Source of the DNA: Isochrysis galbana
Taxonomy: Eukaryota; Haptophyta; Isochrysidales; Isochrysidaceae
Reading direction: 5' to 3'
DNA: 64,000 nt
Assembly (NCBI GenBank): GCA_018136815.1
Contig: CM030932.1
Location: 5,308,407-5,372,406, forward strand
Shown: piece by piece, positions 42,357 through 51,234 of the stretch
Layout: the number at the start of each line of letters is the position of its first letter
How positions within the stretch are numbered: the first letter of the stretch is position 1
Notes under the pieces: generated by a model
What the model saw: the letters and a program-made list of their open reading frames with translations, nothing else
Told to the model about the DNA's origin: nothing
Database searches by the model: none
Position numbers and translations under genes: made by a program

Positions 42357-43286
42357 ATGGTCGCCCGCTCGTGCGCCGTGCTTTCGCTGCTGCTAGCGCC
42401 GTCGGCAGCGCTGCACCTCTCGGCGCGCGCGCCGTATACGCAGGCGCGACGCTATGCGCCCGCCGTCGCCAAGCAGAGCCCCGACGCTCACGCCGTTCTC
42501 GTCCTCCTCCGGCATGGCCAGTCAGTTTGGAATGAGGCAAGCCTCTTCACCGGCTGGGCCGACGTTGAGCTCACCACGCTCGGCAAGAACGAGGCAGCGC
42601 AAGGTGCCACCTCCCTCTGGAAGGCCGGATACACCATCGACGTCGCGTATACATCGCTCCTGAAGCGGGCTCAGCAGACCCTTGAGATTGTCCTTAAGAT
42701 CACCGGACAGGAGGACGTGACTGTCCACCAGAACTGGCGGCTCAACGAGCGCATGTACGGTGGGCTCACGGGCCTGAACAAGAAGGAGACGGTCGCCAAG
42801 TACGGCGAAGAGCAGGTCAAGAAGTGGCGTCGCTCGTACTCCATCCCGCCGCCGCCGATCGATACCAACTCGCCGTATTGGCCAGGCAACGACAACAAAT
42901 ATGCTCATATTCCTGAGGAAGAAATCCCCCTATCAGAGTGCCTCAAGGACACTGTCGAGCGTTGCTTGCCCTACTGGCAGTCGGATATCACGCCGGCTCT
43001 CAAACGCGGCAAAACCGTGCTCATCGCAGCCCACGGCAACTCCATTCGCGGCATTCTCAAGTACCTCGACGACATATCCGATGAAGACATCACTGGTCTT
43101 GAGATCCCGACTGGCATTCCGCTTGTCTATGAGCTGGACAAGGACCTGAAACCGATTAAGCTTGCTGGCTCCGTGGCGCCTCTGAGTGGCTGCTTTTTAG
43201 CTGACGCTGACGAGCTTAAGAAGGCGCAAGAAGAGGTTGCCAACCAGTCCAAGCTGCGCTACGGAGTCGAGACTGATGAGAAGTAG
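42357..43286 (+). CDS. Phosphoglycerate mutase, 2,3-bisphosphoglycerate-dependent type, probably plastid-targeted
   Basis: Interconverts 3- and 2-phosphoglycerate in glycolysis. 309 residues; ATG 42357 follows the G-rich leader and opens a hydrophobic signal peptide (VARSCAVLSLLLAPSAALHL) and a basic, serine/tyrosine-bearing stretch (RAPYTQARRYAPAVAKQ) before the enzyme. This bipartite leader fits import into a complex plastid; the site after APSAA sits like the ASAFAP junction, though with Leu/His in place of Phe. Catalytic motifs: LRHGQSVWN (phospho-His53), LNERMYGGLTG (Glu131), IAAHGNSIRG (His226). Domain length and order match bacterial GpmA. Single exon. Target compartment is inferred. 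Confidence 0.93.
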   Translation: MVARSCAVLSLLLAPSAALHLSARAPYTQARRYAPAVAKQSPDAHAVLVLLRHGQSVWNEASLFTGWADVELTTLGKNEAAQGATSLWKAGYTIDVAYTSLLKRAQQTLEIVLKITGQEDVTVHQNWRLNERMYGGLTGLNKKETVAKYGEEQVKKWRRSYSIPPPPIDTNSPYWPGNDNKYAHIPEEEIPLSECLKDTVERCLPYWQSDITPALKRGKTVLIAAHGNSIRGILKYLDDISDEDITGLEIPTGIPLVYELDKDLKPIKLAGSVAPLSGCFLADADELKKAQEEVANQSKLRYGVETDEK

Positions 43287-43724
43287 ACGCCTCGCAGACG
43301 AAGGCATTCAGTTTGGCAACTGGTCCTGATGGCACGATTCCCGCAGTTTGTGAGCATATGTTTGTCGACTCGAGCATTCGCACAACTTCGCACTTGTTAT
43401 TCGGAGCGGCCAGTCTGCGCTGTAAGCGTGAGTCTTCTTTCAAGATCATTGTATCTGTATGCAAATAGATGGCTTATTGCCTGTTGTGCACAGCCTGGCG
43501 CAAGGAGATGTACAGCTTCACACTGATCTTGATTCACTCTCAGTCAAAGGCGTAGATCGCGGCATTTCATTCGCTATTTGCAAAGTGCATTCGGGGACTT
43601 GTTGTAGCCGGTTGATACGACCGCCTATGACCTGTGAAAACTTCTCGGTGGACTTTCCACCAAAGCAGATGTGTTAGTAGTATAATTATAAACGAACTTC
43701 AAACTTTTTGGTTCCTTTTAAAAA
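43287..43724. other. 3' flank of phosphoglycerate mutase
   Basis: Nothing recognised before the LINE tail. Confidence 0.35.
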
Positions 43725-43868
43725 AAAAAACATCTGAAGATTCTGGGCTACACACCTACTATCGCCTGGGTATCCCCTCTCTATTTACGCCGCCCTTAAA
43801 ATCCCTCCCTCCACCTCTTTCCCTGCCCCCCTTCATTCCTTGGTCTTCGGTTTCAGGGGTTCGGCCCT
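43725..43868 (-). repeat. LINE 3' tail, type D (copy D4)
   Basis: Minus: GGCCGAACCCCTGAAACCG, purine stretch, TAGTAGGTGTGTAGCCCAGAATCTTCAGATG, T10 (A-run 43721-43730 on plus). Confidence 0.7.
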
Positions 43869-44117
43869 GGTGCCCTACCTAAGGCCTGGTTCGGAGTGCG
43901 GGGGCCAGGCAGGCCTATTGTCGTCTCTCGTGTCCTGCGTGCCCTCCGGGGTTCGCGTTGGTATCAGGCTTCCGTCAGGTTCTTGCCGTCCCTAATGATT
44001 CCCAGGTCCTCTGTGCCCCTGGCTCATTCGCCTTCGTTACGTTGCTCCTTGTTCCCCTCGACAGCGTGCGCTATCCCTAGCCTGGTGGCTAGCTCCACTA
44101 GCTCCTCGCTGGGTTAA

Positions 44118-44265
44118 AACACTTCTGAAGATTCAGGGCTAACACCTATTGCTAGACTGGCACCTTCTGCCCCCTATCCGACACCGCCCTTTTTCCCCTT
44201 TGTCCCAATTTCTCACCTTCCCCGCCTCGTTCCTTTTTCGCTTTGGTATTGGGTATACGGCCCAG
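44118..44265 (-). repeat. LINE 3' tail, type D (copy D5)
   Basis: Same orientation as D4, about 390 bp away: TAGGTGTTAGCCCTGAATCTTCAGAAGTGTTTT. The stretch between (43869-44117) and to the right (44266-44725) is probably LINE C-terminal coding DNA on the minus strand, but frames are too broken to call. Confidence 0.6.
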
Positions 44266-44728
44266 GTGCCAGATGCGCTACCATGGGCCCGGCTCGCTAG
44301 TGCGTGTTGCGTGTTCCGGGCAGGCTTTTGACTGACGTTTGTGGCGACGGCGTCGTACGAGGCGTCTCGTACGTCTTACTTGAGTTCTTGCGTTCTATTA
44401 CGGCCCTCGCTTCGAGTTTCTATCGTCGCTGGTCGCTGGCATATGATCCGTTGTGCCTAGCTGCCTCGACTTTTTGGGTGGCTTGTGGGGTGGTTTCTGG
44501 TCTCTACCAAGTGTGCGACTCCCAACCTCGGGGCTCGTGGCCAGGGAGAGAAGTTCCACACGGGGCACGGGGAACGGGGAACTAAGTTGTCGTGTTGCTG
44601 TCGGTCGCGTATATCGGGCTTATGTTTGTGCTATCGTCTATGCCTATGCTGATCCTTTTTTTGGGTTGCCTCCCCACCATGCCCATGCCCGCTTGGGCGG
44701 TGCTCGCTATTATATTGTATATTGCTCC

Positions 44729-45350
44729 AACTAAGTTTATACCTTGTTCGCCCATGGGGGGGCACGAGCCCCCCCCTCTCTCCACTCCTCCCCTACCATG
44801 GGCCATGGGGAAGGAACCACCCATGCTCCTGGCACGCCTGATGGCTGGCCAGGAGCCCAATGCCCTGCTGACCCACTCTCTCCCTGGCAGGCTCGCCTGC
44901 CTCGCGCGTCCTGGCCTGTCGTGGCCAGCCCATCGCTCCAACCCCCCCTCCCCCCCTGTTCAACAGGCAGACAGGTGCAGAGTGGGGGCCCCTGAGGCCC
45001 AGGAGCGCCAGCGAGGGAGAGGCAGGGGAGACCTAGGCCCAGCCCCAGCCTCCTCTGCCCCCTGAGCTGGCCTCCAGGAGCCTCCAGGGGTCGCCAGAGG
45101 CAGCTGCAGGCCTGTCGCAGGCGCGCCATCGCGCGTGCCTGCAGGAGAGGGGAGAGAGAGCGCGGAGAAGGGGGTGGGCGGAGCGAGGGCTCCGACCACC
45201 GGAAAATATGTAAGTCCTGCACCTGTTTACAGGAGAAGTCGGGACTGAGGACGCCGCCAGCCCGGTAGGCATAGGAGGAAGGGGGGAACAGATCACCGGG
45301 GGGGGGCGCGGGCCACCGACCATATCTAAGCCCTTTCCCCCTATCCCCCT
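44729..45350 (+). mobile_element. LINE 5' head fragment
   Basis: Hairpin CTAAGTTTATACCTTG near 44731, then CACGAGCCCCCCCCTCTCTCCACTCC and CACGCCTGATGGCTGGCCAGGAGC as at 39715-39815. 44985-45130 is the AGCGCCAGCGAGGGAGAGGCAGG block shared with 39980. Confidence 0.6.
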
Positions 45351-45485
45351 AGTAGTGCACGGGGGGAGTCGCCTGATGGCGGGGGGGAAAGGGCCGGGAG
45401 AGAGGGGGTGTAGAAAGTTTTGCTGCGTGAGTAGAAAGTAGAGGGTCCACGGCCGCGTGTGCGGTGAGACTATTAAGAAATTAAT
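45350..45485 (+). repeat. LINE 3' tail, type A (copy A9, diverged)
   Basis: CACGGGGGGAGTCGCC, GGCCGCGTGTGCGGTGAGACTATTAAGAAATT. Follows the head at 44729 on the same strand, so 44729-45485 may be one head-tail derivative. Confidence 0.5.
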
Positions 45486-45538
45486 CATATATATTGTATA
45501 TTGCTTGGTTCCTTTTTAAATTCTCGCCACTACACACA

Positions 45539-45680
45539 ACTAAGTTTATATACTTGGTTCACACATTGGGGGGCACGACCTCCCCCCTCTCTTCACTCCC
45601 CCCCTGCTGTGAGCCGTGGGGAGGGAACCACCCATCCTCCTGGCATGCCTGATGGCTTGCCAGGTGGCGGCAGGAGGCCC
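45539..45680 (+). mobile_element. LINE 5' head fragment
   Basis: AACTAAGTTTATATACTTGGTTCACAC then GGGGCACGACCTCCCCCCTCTCTTCAC and CTGGCATGCCTGATGGCTTGCCAG, as at 39693 and 44729. Begins about 55 bp after tail A9. Confidence 0.6.
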
Positions 45681-46313
45681 CCCTGGAGTTTTTTATTGAT
45701 TATTGAGCATCACGCCACGGTCAAAAATGCAGCCCAACCCTTACTATTAGTTAAAAAGCCCCTGTTTGACCGCCCTATCTTTCGACGGAACGCGACCTTT
45801 CGACCTTGCAGCTTTCAGGTGCTGGCGATGGGCGATGGGCGGCAACCTGGTGAGCGAGCGCGGGGTGGGCGCGCTGGAGGCGCTGCGGCTCGCGGAGAGT
45901 TGCGCGTTCCCCTCATGCCATCTGTTGGAGGTGCGCGGCGTTTTAGGAGTATGCGCTCGCCTACGGACCATAGCGGGCAGATATGTGGGTGTTGAATACG
46001 TCTCTCCTGACTCGTGAGAGTCAAGTAGAGAGCTAAAGAGCTGAAGGCTAAAGGTTACTAAAGGCTATGACAAGAAATGTGTATTTTGTATATTGACAAA
46101 CGTTTTTTTGACGGCCAAGCAAGGTGCCTTGACTAGTAAGTACTCCTGGGGACTTAGTCGAGCCTCCTTCCCCCCCCCTCCCCCCCCCCCCCCCTCTCCC
46201 TTCCCTTTCCCCCGCCCGCCCGCCCGCCCCCCCCCCCCCCCCCCCCCCCCCCTCTCCCCCCCACCCCGCGCGCGGCACCTTGCTTGCGCTGCCCGGCACT
46301 CGCCCCCGCGCCG
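45681..46313. other. Intergenic and C-rich 5' flank of the PDI gene
   Basis: Holds the word TCGACGGAACGCGACC near 45781. 46167-46260 on the coding strand is dominated by C-runs (up to about 20). No gene seen. Confidence 0.45.
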
Positions 46314-47006
46314 ATGCACCGCGCCACCGCGCTGCTCACCGTGGCCGCCGCCGTTGGCGCACACGGCGGCGCCGTCGAACTGACCGCCTCTAACTTCAAG
46401 GCGCGAGCATATGCACTCGCCGCCCTGTTGTTCTGCTGCACTCGCTGATCCCCTGAAAGCCCCATGTCCTTATGCATCCACCCCACGTCCGGTCGCTCTG
46501 GCTTCCCGATGTAGGAGCTCGCATTGGACTCAGGCAAGGGCGCGTTCGTCAAGTTCCTAGCACCTTGGTGAGGCCACTGTAAGTCGATGAAACCGGCTTG
46601 GGACAAGCTCGGTGACGAGTACAAAGACTCGTCCTCGGTTCTCATCGGCGACGCAGACTGCACAGCGTCTGGAAAAGAGCTGTGCGATGAGCACGAGATC
46701 CGTGGCTACCCAACGATCAAGTACTTTTCGGCCGAGACGGGTCCGAAGGGTAATGACTATCAGGGTGGCCGCGATTTTGACTCCCTGAAGGCCTTCGTGT
46801 CCGATAACCTTGAGGTGAAGTGCCTTCTCGATGCTCTTGAAGGATGCAGTGACAAAGAGAAGGAGTTCTTAGAGAAGTGGAGGGGCAAGCCCGCCGAGGA
46901 GATTGCTGCTCAAAAGAAGCGTCTTGAGGGAATGGCAGGTGGTTCGATGAAGCCGGAGCTGAAGAAATGGCTCCATCAGCGCCTGAATGTCCTGAAGCAA
47001 CTCTAA
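46314..47006 (+). CDS. PDI/thioredoxin-fold selenoprotein with in-frame UGA at the active site
   Basis: ER-type thiol oxidoreductase, 192 residues including one proposed selenocysteine. Exon 1 is 46314-46400 and exon 2 is 46515-47006; the 114-bp intron starts with GC and ends with TAG. The leader MHRATALLTVAAAVGAHG is a signal peptide. The redox site reads FLAPW-UGA-GHCKSMKPAW: the UGA (46569-46571) sits exactly where PDIs have the first Cys of CGHC, as residue 48, and the frame stays conserved for 145 codons after it (DADCTASGKELCDEHEIRGYP, YFSAETGPKGNDYQGGRD). The C-terminal 60 residues resemble the helical end of P5/ERp29-like proteins. No KDEL-type retention signal (ends LKQL). Reading UGA as a stop would leave a 47-residue stub; splicing it out would delete the active site. 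A PDI-like selenoprotein is known from Emiliania huxleyi. Confidence 0.85.
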
Positions 47007-47081
47007 GTGTTCACTCCGTTCCTCTGAATTCTCCCCAAGAAGCAATGACGACTCGCACCACGGGTACGGCCCCGGCCTAAA

Positions 47082-47132
47082 ATGACGCGTCGATGCCAAC
47101 TGCTCCCATGCTGGGCATGCACCTGCGCCGAG
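47082..47132 (+). promoter_or_regulatory. Candidate SECIS element (weak)
   Basis: In the 3' UTR, ATGA (47082-47085), twelve bases, AA (47098-47099), and a GA (47130-47131) are spaced roughly as in eukaryotic SECIS elements, with ATGCC/GGCAT pairing next to the loop. The lower helix has an internal loop and the AA-to-GA distance is long, so the call is tentative. Confidence 0.3.
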
Positions 47133-47255
47133 ATGGATAGATCAGAAGACGTTTTCTGATGCCCGGACCGGAAACTGAGCGTACGAGGACTTGATTGCGA
47201 TAGGTACTATTTCTTTAGAGAGTCTCCCTAGCAACTAAGAGCTCTCAATTCAAAA

Positions 47256-47390
47256 GAAAACCTTTTAATATTCTCGCCTCTCGCGTGGCCTAGTATCGTG
47301 CTGTGATACCTCGCCTTCGCTCCTTTCCTACACTTCACCAACCTGCCTTGCGGTGACTCCCCTCGTGCGCTACTAAGGGGCGCCTGGGTC
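47256..47390 (-). repeat. LINE 3' tail, type A (copy A5)
   Basis: Minus: CCCCTTAGTAGCGCACGAGGGG, CACCGCAAGGCAGG, GGCCACGCGAGAGGCGAGAATATTAAAAGG then TTTT. Lies head-to-head with the next element's 5' end. Confidence 0.7.
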
Positions 47391-47453
47391 GTGGAGGGTG
47401 GCGGGATATGGGATATGGCGGGTTGTCCCGGTCATTGGCGGTAAGGTTCTCAA

Positions 47454-48330
47454 CTATCGGTAAAACGATAGGGTCATGGAGCGCGCGCCGCCTCCCGCCC
47501 TCGCCGCCGCCGCCCTCGCCGCGATGGACGAAGCATTCATGGACACCCCCTGTCGCCGAAGCGACCGCGTCAAGACCAAGACGTCAAGACGACCCGCCCG
47601 ACCAGGTGGGCGCAGAAGCCAGCGGGCCGCGCCCGAGCATCACCACGAACAGAGCGACCAAGGCCTGCATGCTGGCAGCAGCCAACATGCAGCACACACA
47701 CCTCACCCTCCACAGCCCCACCAGCCACACCACACCAGTTGGACGATCCATCAGGGAAGGCCCCCGGGCTTGGCCCCTACACAGCCGCGATACCGCAGGG
47801 GCTGGTCCGGCGCCATTCTGGATGTGGCCCCCATGGGGCATTGTCGCAACGAATCGATGCAGCAGGCATGCAACAAGGCTGGACCCCCAGGAAGGGAGAC
47901 AGCAGCACCAAAGGAGACATCAGGAGAAGGGGTCCCCCCAACACCATGAGGAGACGAGACAACGAACGCGCCGCGTGCGCGCGAGAGGCAGCGAGGCAGC
48001 AAGGGCAGCGGTCCAAGGGGCCCAACATCACGAACAAACATACGAACAAGGGCCAACAGATGGCCCAAACAACCCAGCAACTGCATTTCATACCTTTAAC
48101 GCGTGGGCACAATTACCGTAACGGTAAAAGTAAAACTCAAATCCTCGAATTTCGAGACAAAAATGGCGAACCAGGACTTGGGCCCAGGAAGAATCCGAAT
48201 CTGCACGCCTTGCATGACCACGACGAACATAGAAGACGGTGTATAACGAAGAAGGCTCGTACTCATGCCGAAATATTCATGCCAAAAGGCCTGAATACAA
48301 CAGGGCGCTCGCGCCCCCCCCCCTGGGCGA
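47454..48330 (+). mobile_element. LINE 5' part: hairpin, ORF1 start and ORF1 body, frameshifted
   Basis: Hairpin CTATCGGTAAAACGATAG (47454-47471), then ATG 47476 (MERAPPPALAAAALAAMDEA). That frame stops at 47949; a second frame (47739-48335) carries the conserved ORF1 block FRDKNGEPGLGPRKNPNL and ITKKARTHAEIFMPKGLNTT, also found at 22398-23232. The element is cut at about 48325, before the zinc knuckle seen in the other copy, where it meets an inverted hairpin (48331-48350). Confidence 0.65.
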
Positions 48331-48663
48331 AGTAAGTATAAACTTGGTTGCCACCATTACCGTCACTACAACAAGTCGCAATGTCGCACAAAGAACAAAG
48401 AAACACCAACCAACACATCAACACAAGTGACACGTAGCATGGGAAGAACAGAGAACATCGAACATCGGTATCATCACACAACACCACAAGTATCCCCACT
48501 GTTGTTCCTGCTGGGACTTTGACTCCGAGGTCAATAAAACTGCCTCTTCGAAAGAGCTCCTAGGGGCCGCCTGTATCACAGTGAGTCTCGCATGGATCGT
48601 TGTTTGCGGCACCATGCAAACTTCTGCCAAATGCAACATGCTCAGCTCGCATCTAACAAAGCC
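48331..48663 (-). mobile_element. Inverted LINE hairpin and uncertain sequence
   Basis: CAACCAAGTTTATACTTACTT on the minus strand (48332-48350) is the CTAAGTTTATACTTGG-type hairpin. The rest up to the calpain stop shows nothing I can name. Confidence 0.4.
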
Positions 48664-51234
48664 TTAAGAGCCAGGAGGAGTCCCAAAATCTCGAATGAGG
48701 TTTGCAAGCGCAGCGGAGTCACCAAATGGCGCAGAGGCGGCAGGGGTGATAGTATTACCGATGGCAAAGCCACCAGCCCCGCCAGATTCCATTGGCTGGG
48801 GTTCGTGAAGCGGCTTTAGCCCTCCAAGGTCCTCAAGATCCGGAATGTGCAAGCCCGTTGGAGGAACACCGCCGCTCTCGTGTGCGCCGCCACCGAAGCC
48901 GTACCCGAGCTTCGTGACCTTAACACGCATGTCGACCGACAGGGCGACGAGCAATTGGCGCGACCGGGGCGGAAGCACGTCTTGGCACATGAAGAGACCG
49001 CGCGACGAGATGAAGCCACTGACATCTGGGATGGAGTCCCACTCTATCCGTACTGGGAACGGCGACCGGTTTTCAGCAACAATGATACGCCCAGCCTCAT
49101 CGTCGATGGTGTAAATGTTGAGCACCTCGCCGAGGGCGGGTGATTTCAGCAAAGCCGTCTTCTCTCCATCGATGAGCGCTCGCCTGATGATCGTGGTTGC
49201 GACAGTCTCAGCCTTGAGTGCCACAGTCTCCATGGTGATCGGCCGAGTCGAGTGCACCGCCAAGCGGAACTTACGCGGCTCGGTAGAGCGCATCTGGCCG
49301 AAGCAGAGGGGCACGGCAAGGTATGCCGACGTGTGCCCATCTTGCTCGAGCGAGGTTGAGATGTGCACGTTCTGCTGCATGCATCGCTCTGCATAGGCAA
49401 CGATGGAGTATGAGCCGTCCAGTTCCACCTTGAGGATGGCGAGCCCGATGTCGACAAGAGTAGGTGCCGCGTCGACACCTCGTGAGGCATGTGGCTCTTG
49501 GTGGAGGGTGACTTCCACATTGGCGCGCGCATACACTTCGATGCTGACAGCCTGCCCCGCGTTGAAAACGGAGGCGAGCCATCCGCCTTCACGGCCCTCC
49601 ATCAAGTCCGGTACTAGCCGACAGACACATATCTCGGCAAAGAGGCGATAGAAGTCGCTCCAGGCCATCCAAAATACGCCCTCGTCCTCACGATCCAGCC
49701 CAACTTCCTGCTTCATCTCGTACGACCACTCAGGCGAGTGCTTGGACCATGGCCCCTTCCACAGCGCAACACCGTTGGGATTGCGCAACTTGACTAGCTC
49801 GGTTCCCTCGGGACCGATGGTGGCCACTGACATGACGCTGTAGGCATGTGGGCATTGCAACCCCAGCGACTTCATCTCGGCTTGCAGTGCCTCCTCACCG
49901 GCGCTGGCAAAGGTGGACGCACCAATCGGATATTCAGACTGACGAAAAGAAAACAGCTGAGCGAAGAGCTCATCCGCGTCCACGCACTTTGTGCGCCACC
50001 GCTCGACAGCCTTAGCATGTGAGGCACGATCGGCTGCACCCGCACCCGGAGGGAGCGGCTTCGGCTCGCGCATCGCTGGATGGCACGGCATGAGTATGCG
50101 TTGCACCGGAAATCCCGTCAGCAAGCAGAAAGCTTCGGCGAAGGTGCCGCCCGAGAGTGCCTCGTACGATCCGTGCAACTTGGCTGCCGCCTTCTCGATG
50201 AGAGGGCCCCAAAGCTGGCGCCGTGCTGGCTTCAAGTAGGCAACCATCTGCAGCGCGTCGACGGGAAGGACGTCGTCGACGAGAACAGTATGCCACTCTC
50301 CCGCCAGACACAACCTGACCTGGTAAGCGCCGGCACGGTTGAACTCGCGCGTCAGCACGATCCGGCGTATATTCTCGGGCTTCTCCGCGAGTGCAGACAA
50401 GGCGCACACAAACCAGCAGTTTCCGACTGAGCCCTGCCTGATGTCCTCCGGTCGTGGGTCACCGCGGAAGACAACCCATGGGACGGTCGAGAACTGGAGA
50501 GTGGTGTCATCTACAATACCCTGAGGTGGCGTTGCAGAGGCACGCTCCCAACCGACTGGTCGCACGGCAAATTCCATGGCCAAGTGCGGGGTACCGCAGT
50601 GCTCACACGGAATGGTCCGTTGGCGGGCCGCCAGACTAGCTGCGTCGCGCCCAAATTTCATGGCAATGAGCTCCTCGCGCGTCACCTGGCGCGGCAAGGC
50701 CGAGCGCCTCGAGCACCCCGTGCACTTGAACGTCTTATCCCCTTCGGGATGCATGTACAGCGAGCGCGGAATCGGTGGGAATGTCGGGTCGACGAACACG
50801 ATACCGTCAGAGTGGTAGAGCTCGTTGATCGCGTCCACCTGCTCCTGCGCCACCTTCTCCACATCTTCCAGCCGCTCGAATGTGACGACACCGCCCGAGT
50901 CCTGGGTTGCGAGCTGAGGTGCGGCTGTGGCGGCAGGGACAGGGTTAACGGGGTCGAGAGAAACTGCGGGCACAGCTTGGGCGGCAGCTGCGGTCCGAGG
51001 TGGCGCAGCCTGGCGCGAGGCAGCAGCCGCGGCGAGCTGCTCCTTCTGAGCGCGTGCAAGCGCCTCAGCTGCCGCCGTATTGGGATCGACGCCGTCAGCC
51101 AGCTGCTTCTCGAAGAGAAGCTTGACTCGGCTCTCGAAGCCCTCACGGGAAAGCAACGGGGCGGGCGCGGGCGCGGCGCTCGACGCGAGCGACATGGCGA
51201 GCGCAGCGGCAAGCTCCTCATCATCCGACTCCAT
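48664..51234 (-). CDS. Calpain-type cysteine protease with N-terminal UIM
   Basis: Intracellular cysteine protease of clan CA, 856 residues, single exon, ATG 51234-51232. Residues 3-18 (DDEELAAALAMSLASS) match a ubiquitin-interacting motif. A zinc-ribbon-like pair CTGC (171-174) and CEHC (210-213) follows. The peptidase core starts VPWVVFRGDPRPEDIRQG; the triad is Cys273 (GSVGNCWFVCALSAL), His463 (CPHAYSVMSV) and Asn485 (LRNPNG), with WKGPWS after it. The remaining 350 residues form C2-like beta-rich domains (calpain domain III type), without EF-hands, so direct calcium control through penta-EF hands is not expected. The layout recalls SOL/CAPN15-type and other protist calpains; the combination of UIM and Zn ribbon is unusual. 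All three catalytic residues are present, so activity is likely. Confidence 0.92.
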   Translation of the reverse strand: MESDDEELAAALAMSLASSAAPAPAPLLSREGFESRVKLLFEKQLADGVDPNTAAAEALARAQKEQLAAAAASRQAAPPRTAAAAQAVPAVSLDPVNPVPAATAAPQLATQDSGGVVTFERLEDVEKVAQEQVDAINELYHSDGIVFVDPTFPPIPRSLYMHPEGDKTFKCTGCSRRSALPRQVTREELIAMKFGRDAASLAARQRTIPCEHCGTPHLAMEFAVRPVGWERASATPPQGIVDDTTLQFSTVPWVVFRGDPRPEDIRQGSVGNCWFVCALSALAEKPENIRRIVLTREFNRAGAYQVRLCLAGEWHTVLVDDVLPVDALQMVAYLKPARRQLWGPLIEKAAAKLHGSYEALSGGTFAEAFCLLTGFPVQRILMPCHPAMREPKPLPPGAGAADRASHAKAVERWRTKCVDADELFAQLFSFRQSEYPIGASTFASAGEEALQAEMKSLGLQCPHAYSVMSVATIGPEGTELVKLRNPNGVALWKGPWSKHSPEWSYEMKQEVGLDREDEGVFWMAWSDFYRLFAEICVCRLVPDLMEGREGGWLASVFNAGQAVSIEVYARANVEVTLHQEPHASRGVDAAPTLVDIGLAILKVELDGSYSIVAYAERCMQQNVHISTSLEQDGHTSAYLAVPLCFGQMRSTEPRKFRLAVHSTRPITMETVALKAETVATTIIRRALIDGEKTALLKSPALGEVLNIYTIDDEAGRIIVAENRSPFPVRIEWDSIPDVSGFISSRGLFMCQDVLPPRSRQLLVALSVDMRVKVTKLGYGFGGGAHESGGVPPTGLHIPDLEDLGGLKPLHEPQPMESGGAGGFAIGNTITPAASAPFGDSAALANLIRDFGTPPGS

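Noticed and set aside
44304..44734. Cysteine/leucine-rich ORFs at 44304-44734
   Set aside because: Probably antisense of LINE C-terminal DNA; no conserved motif.
46567..46583. A 16-bp intron GTGAGGCCACTGTAAG that would remove the UGA in the PDI gene
   Set aside because: Far too short for an intron here, it would delete the GHC of the active site, and the sequence across it encodes exactly the expected PDI motif.
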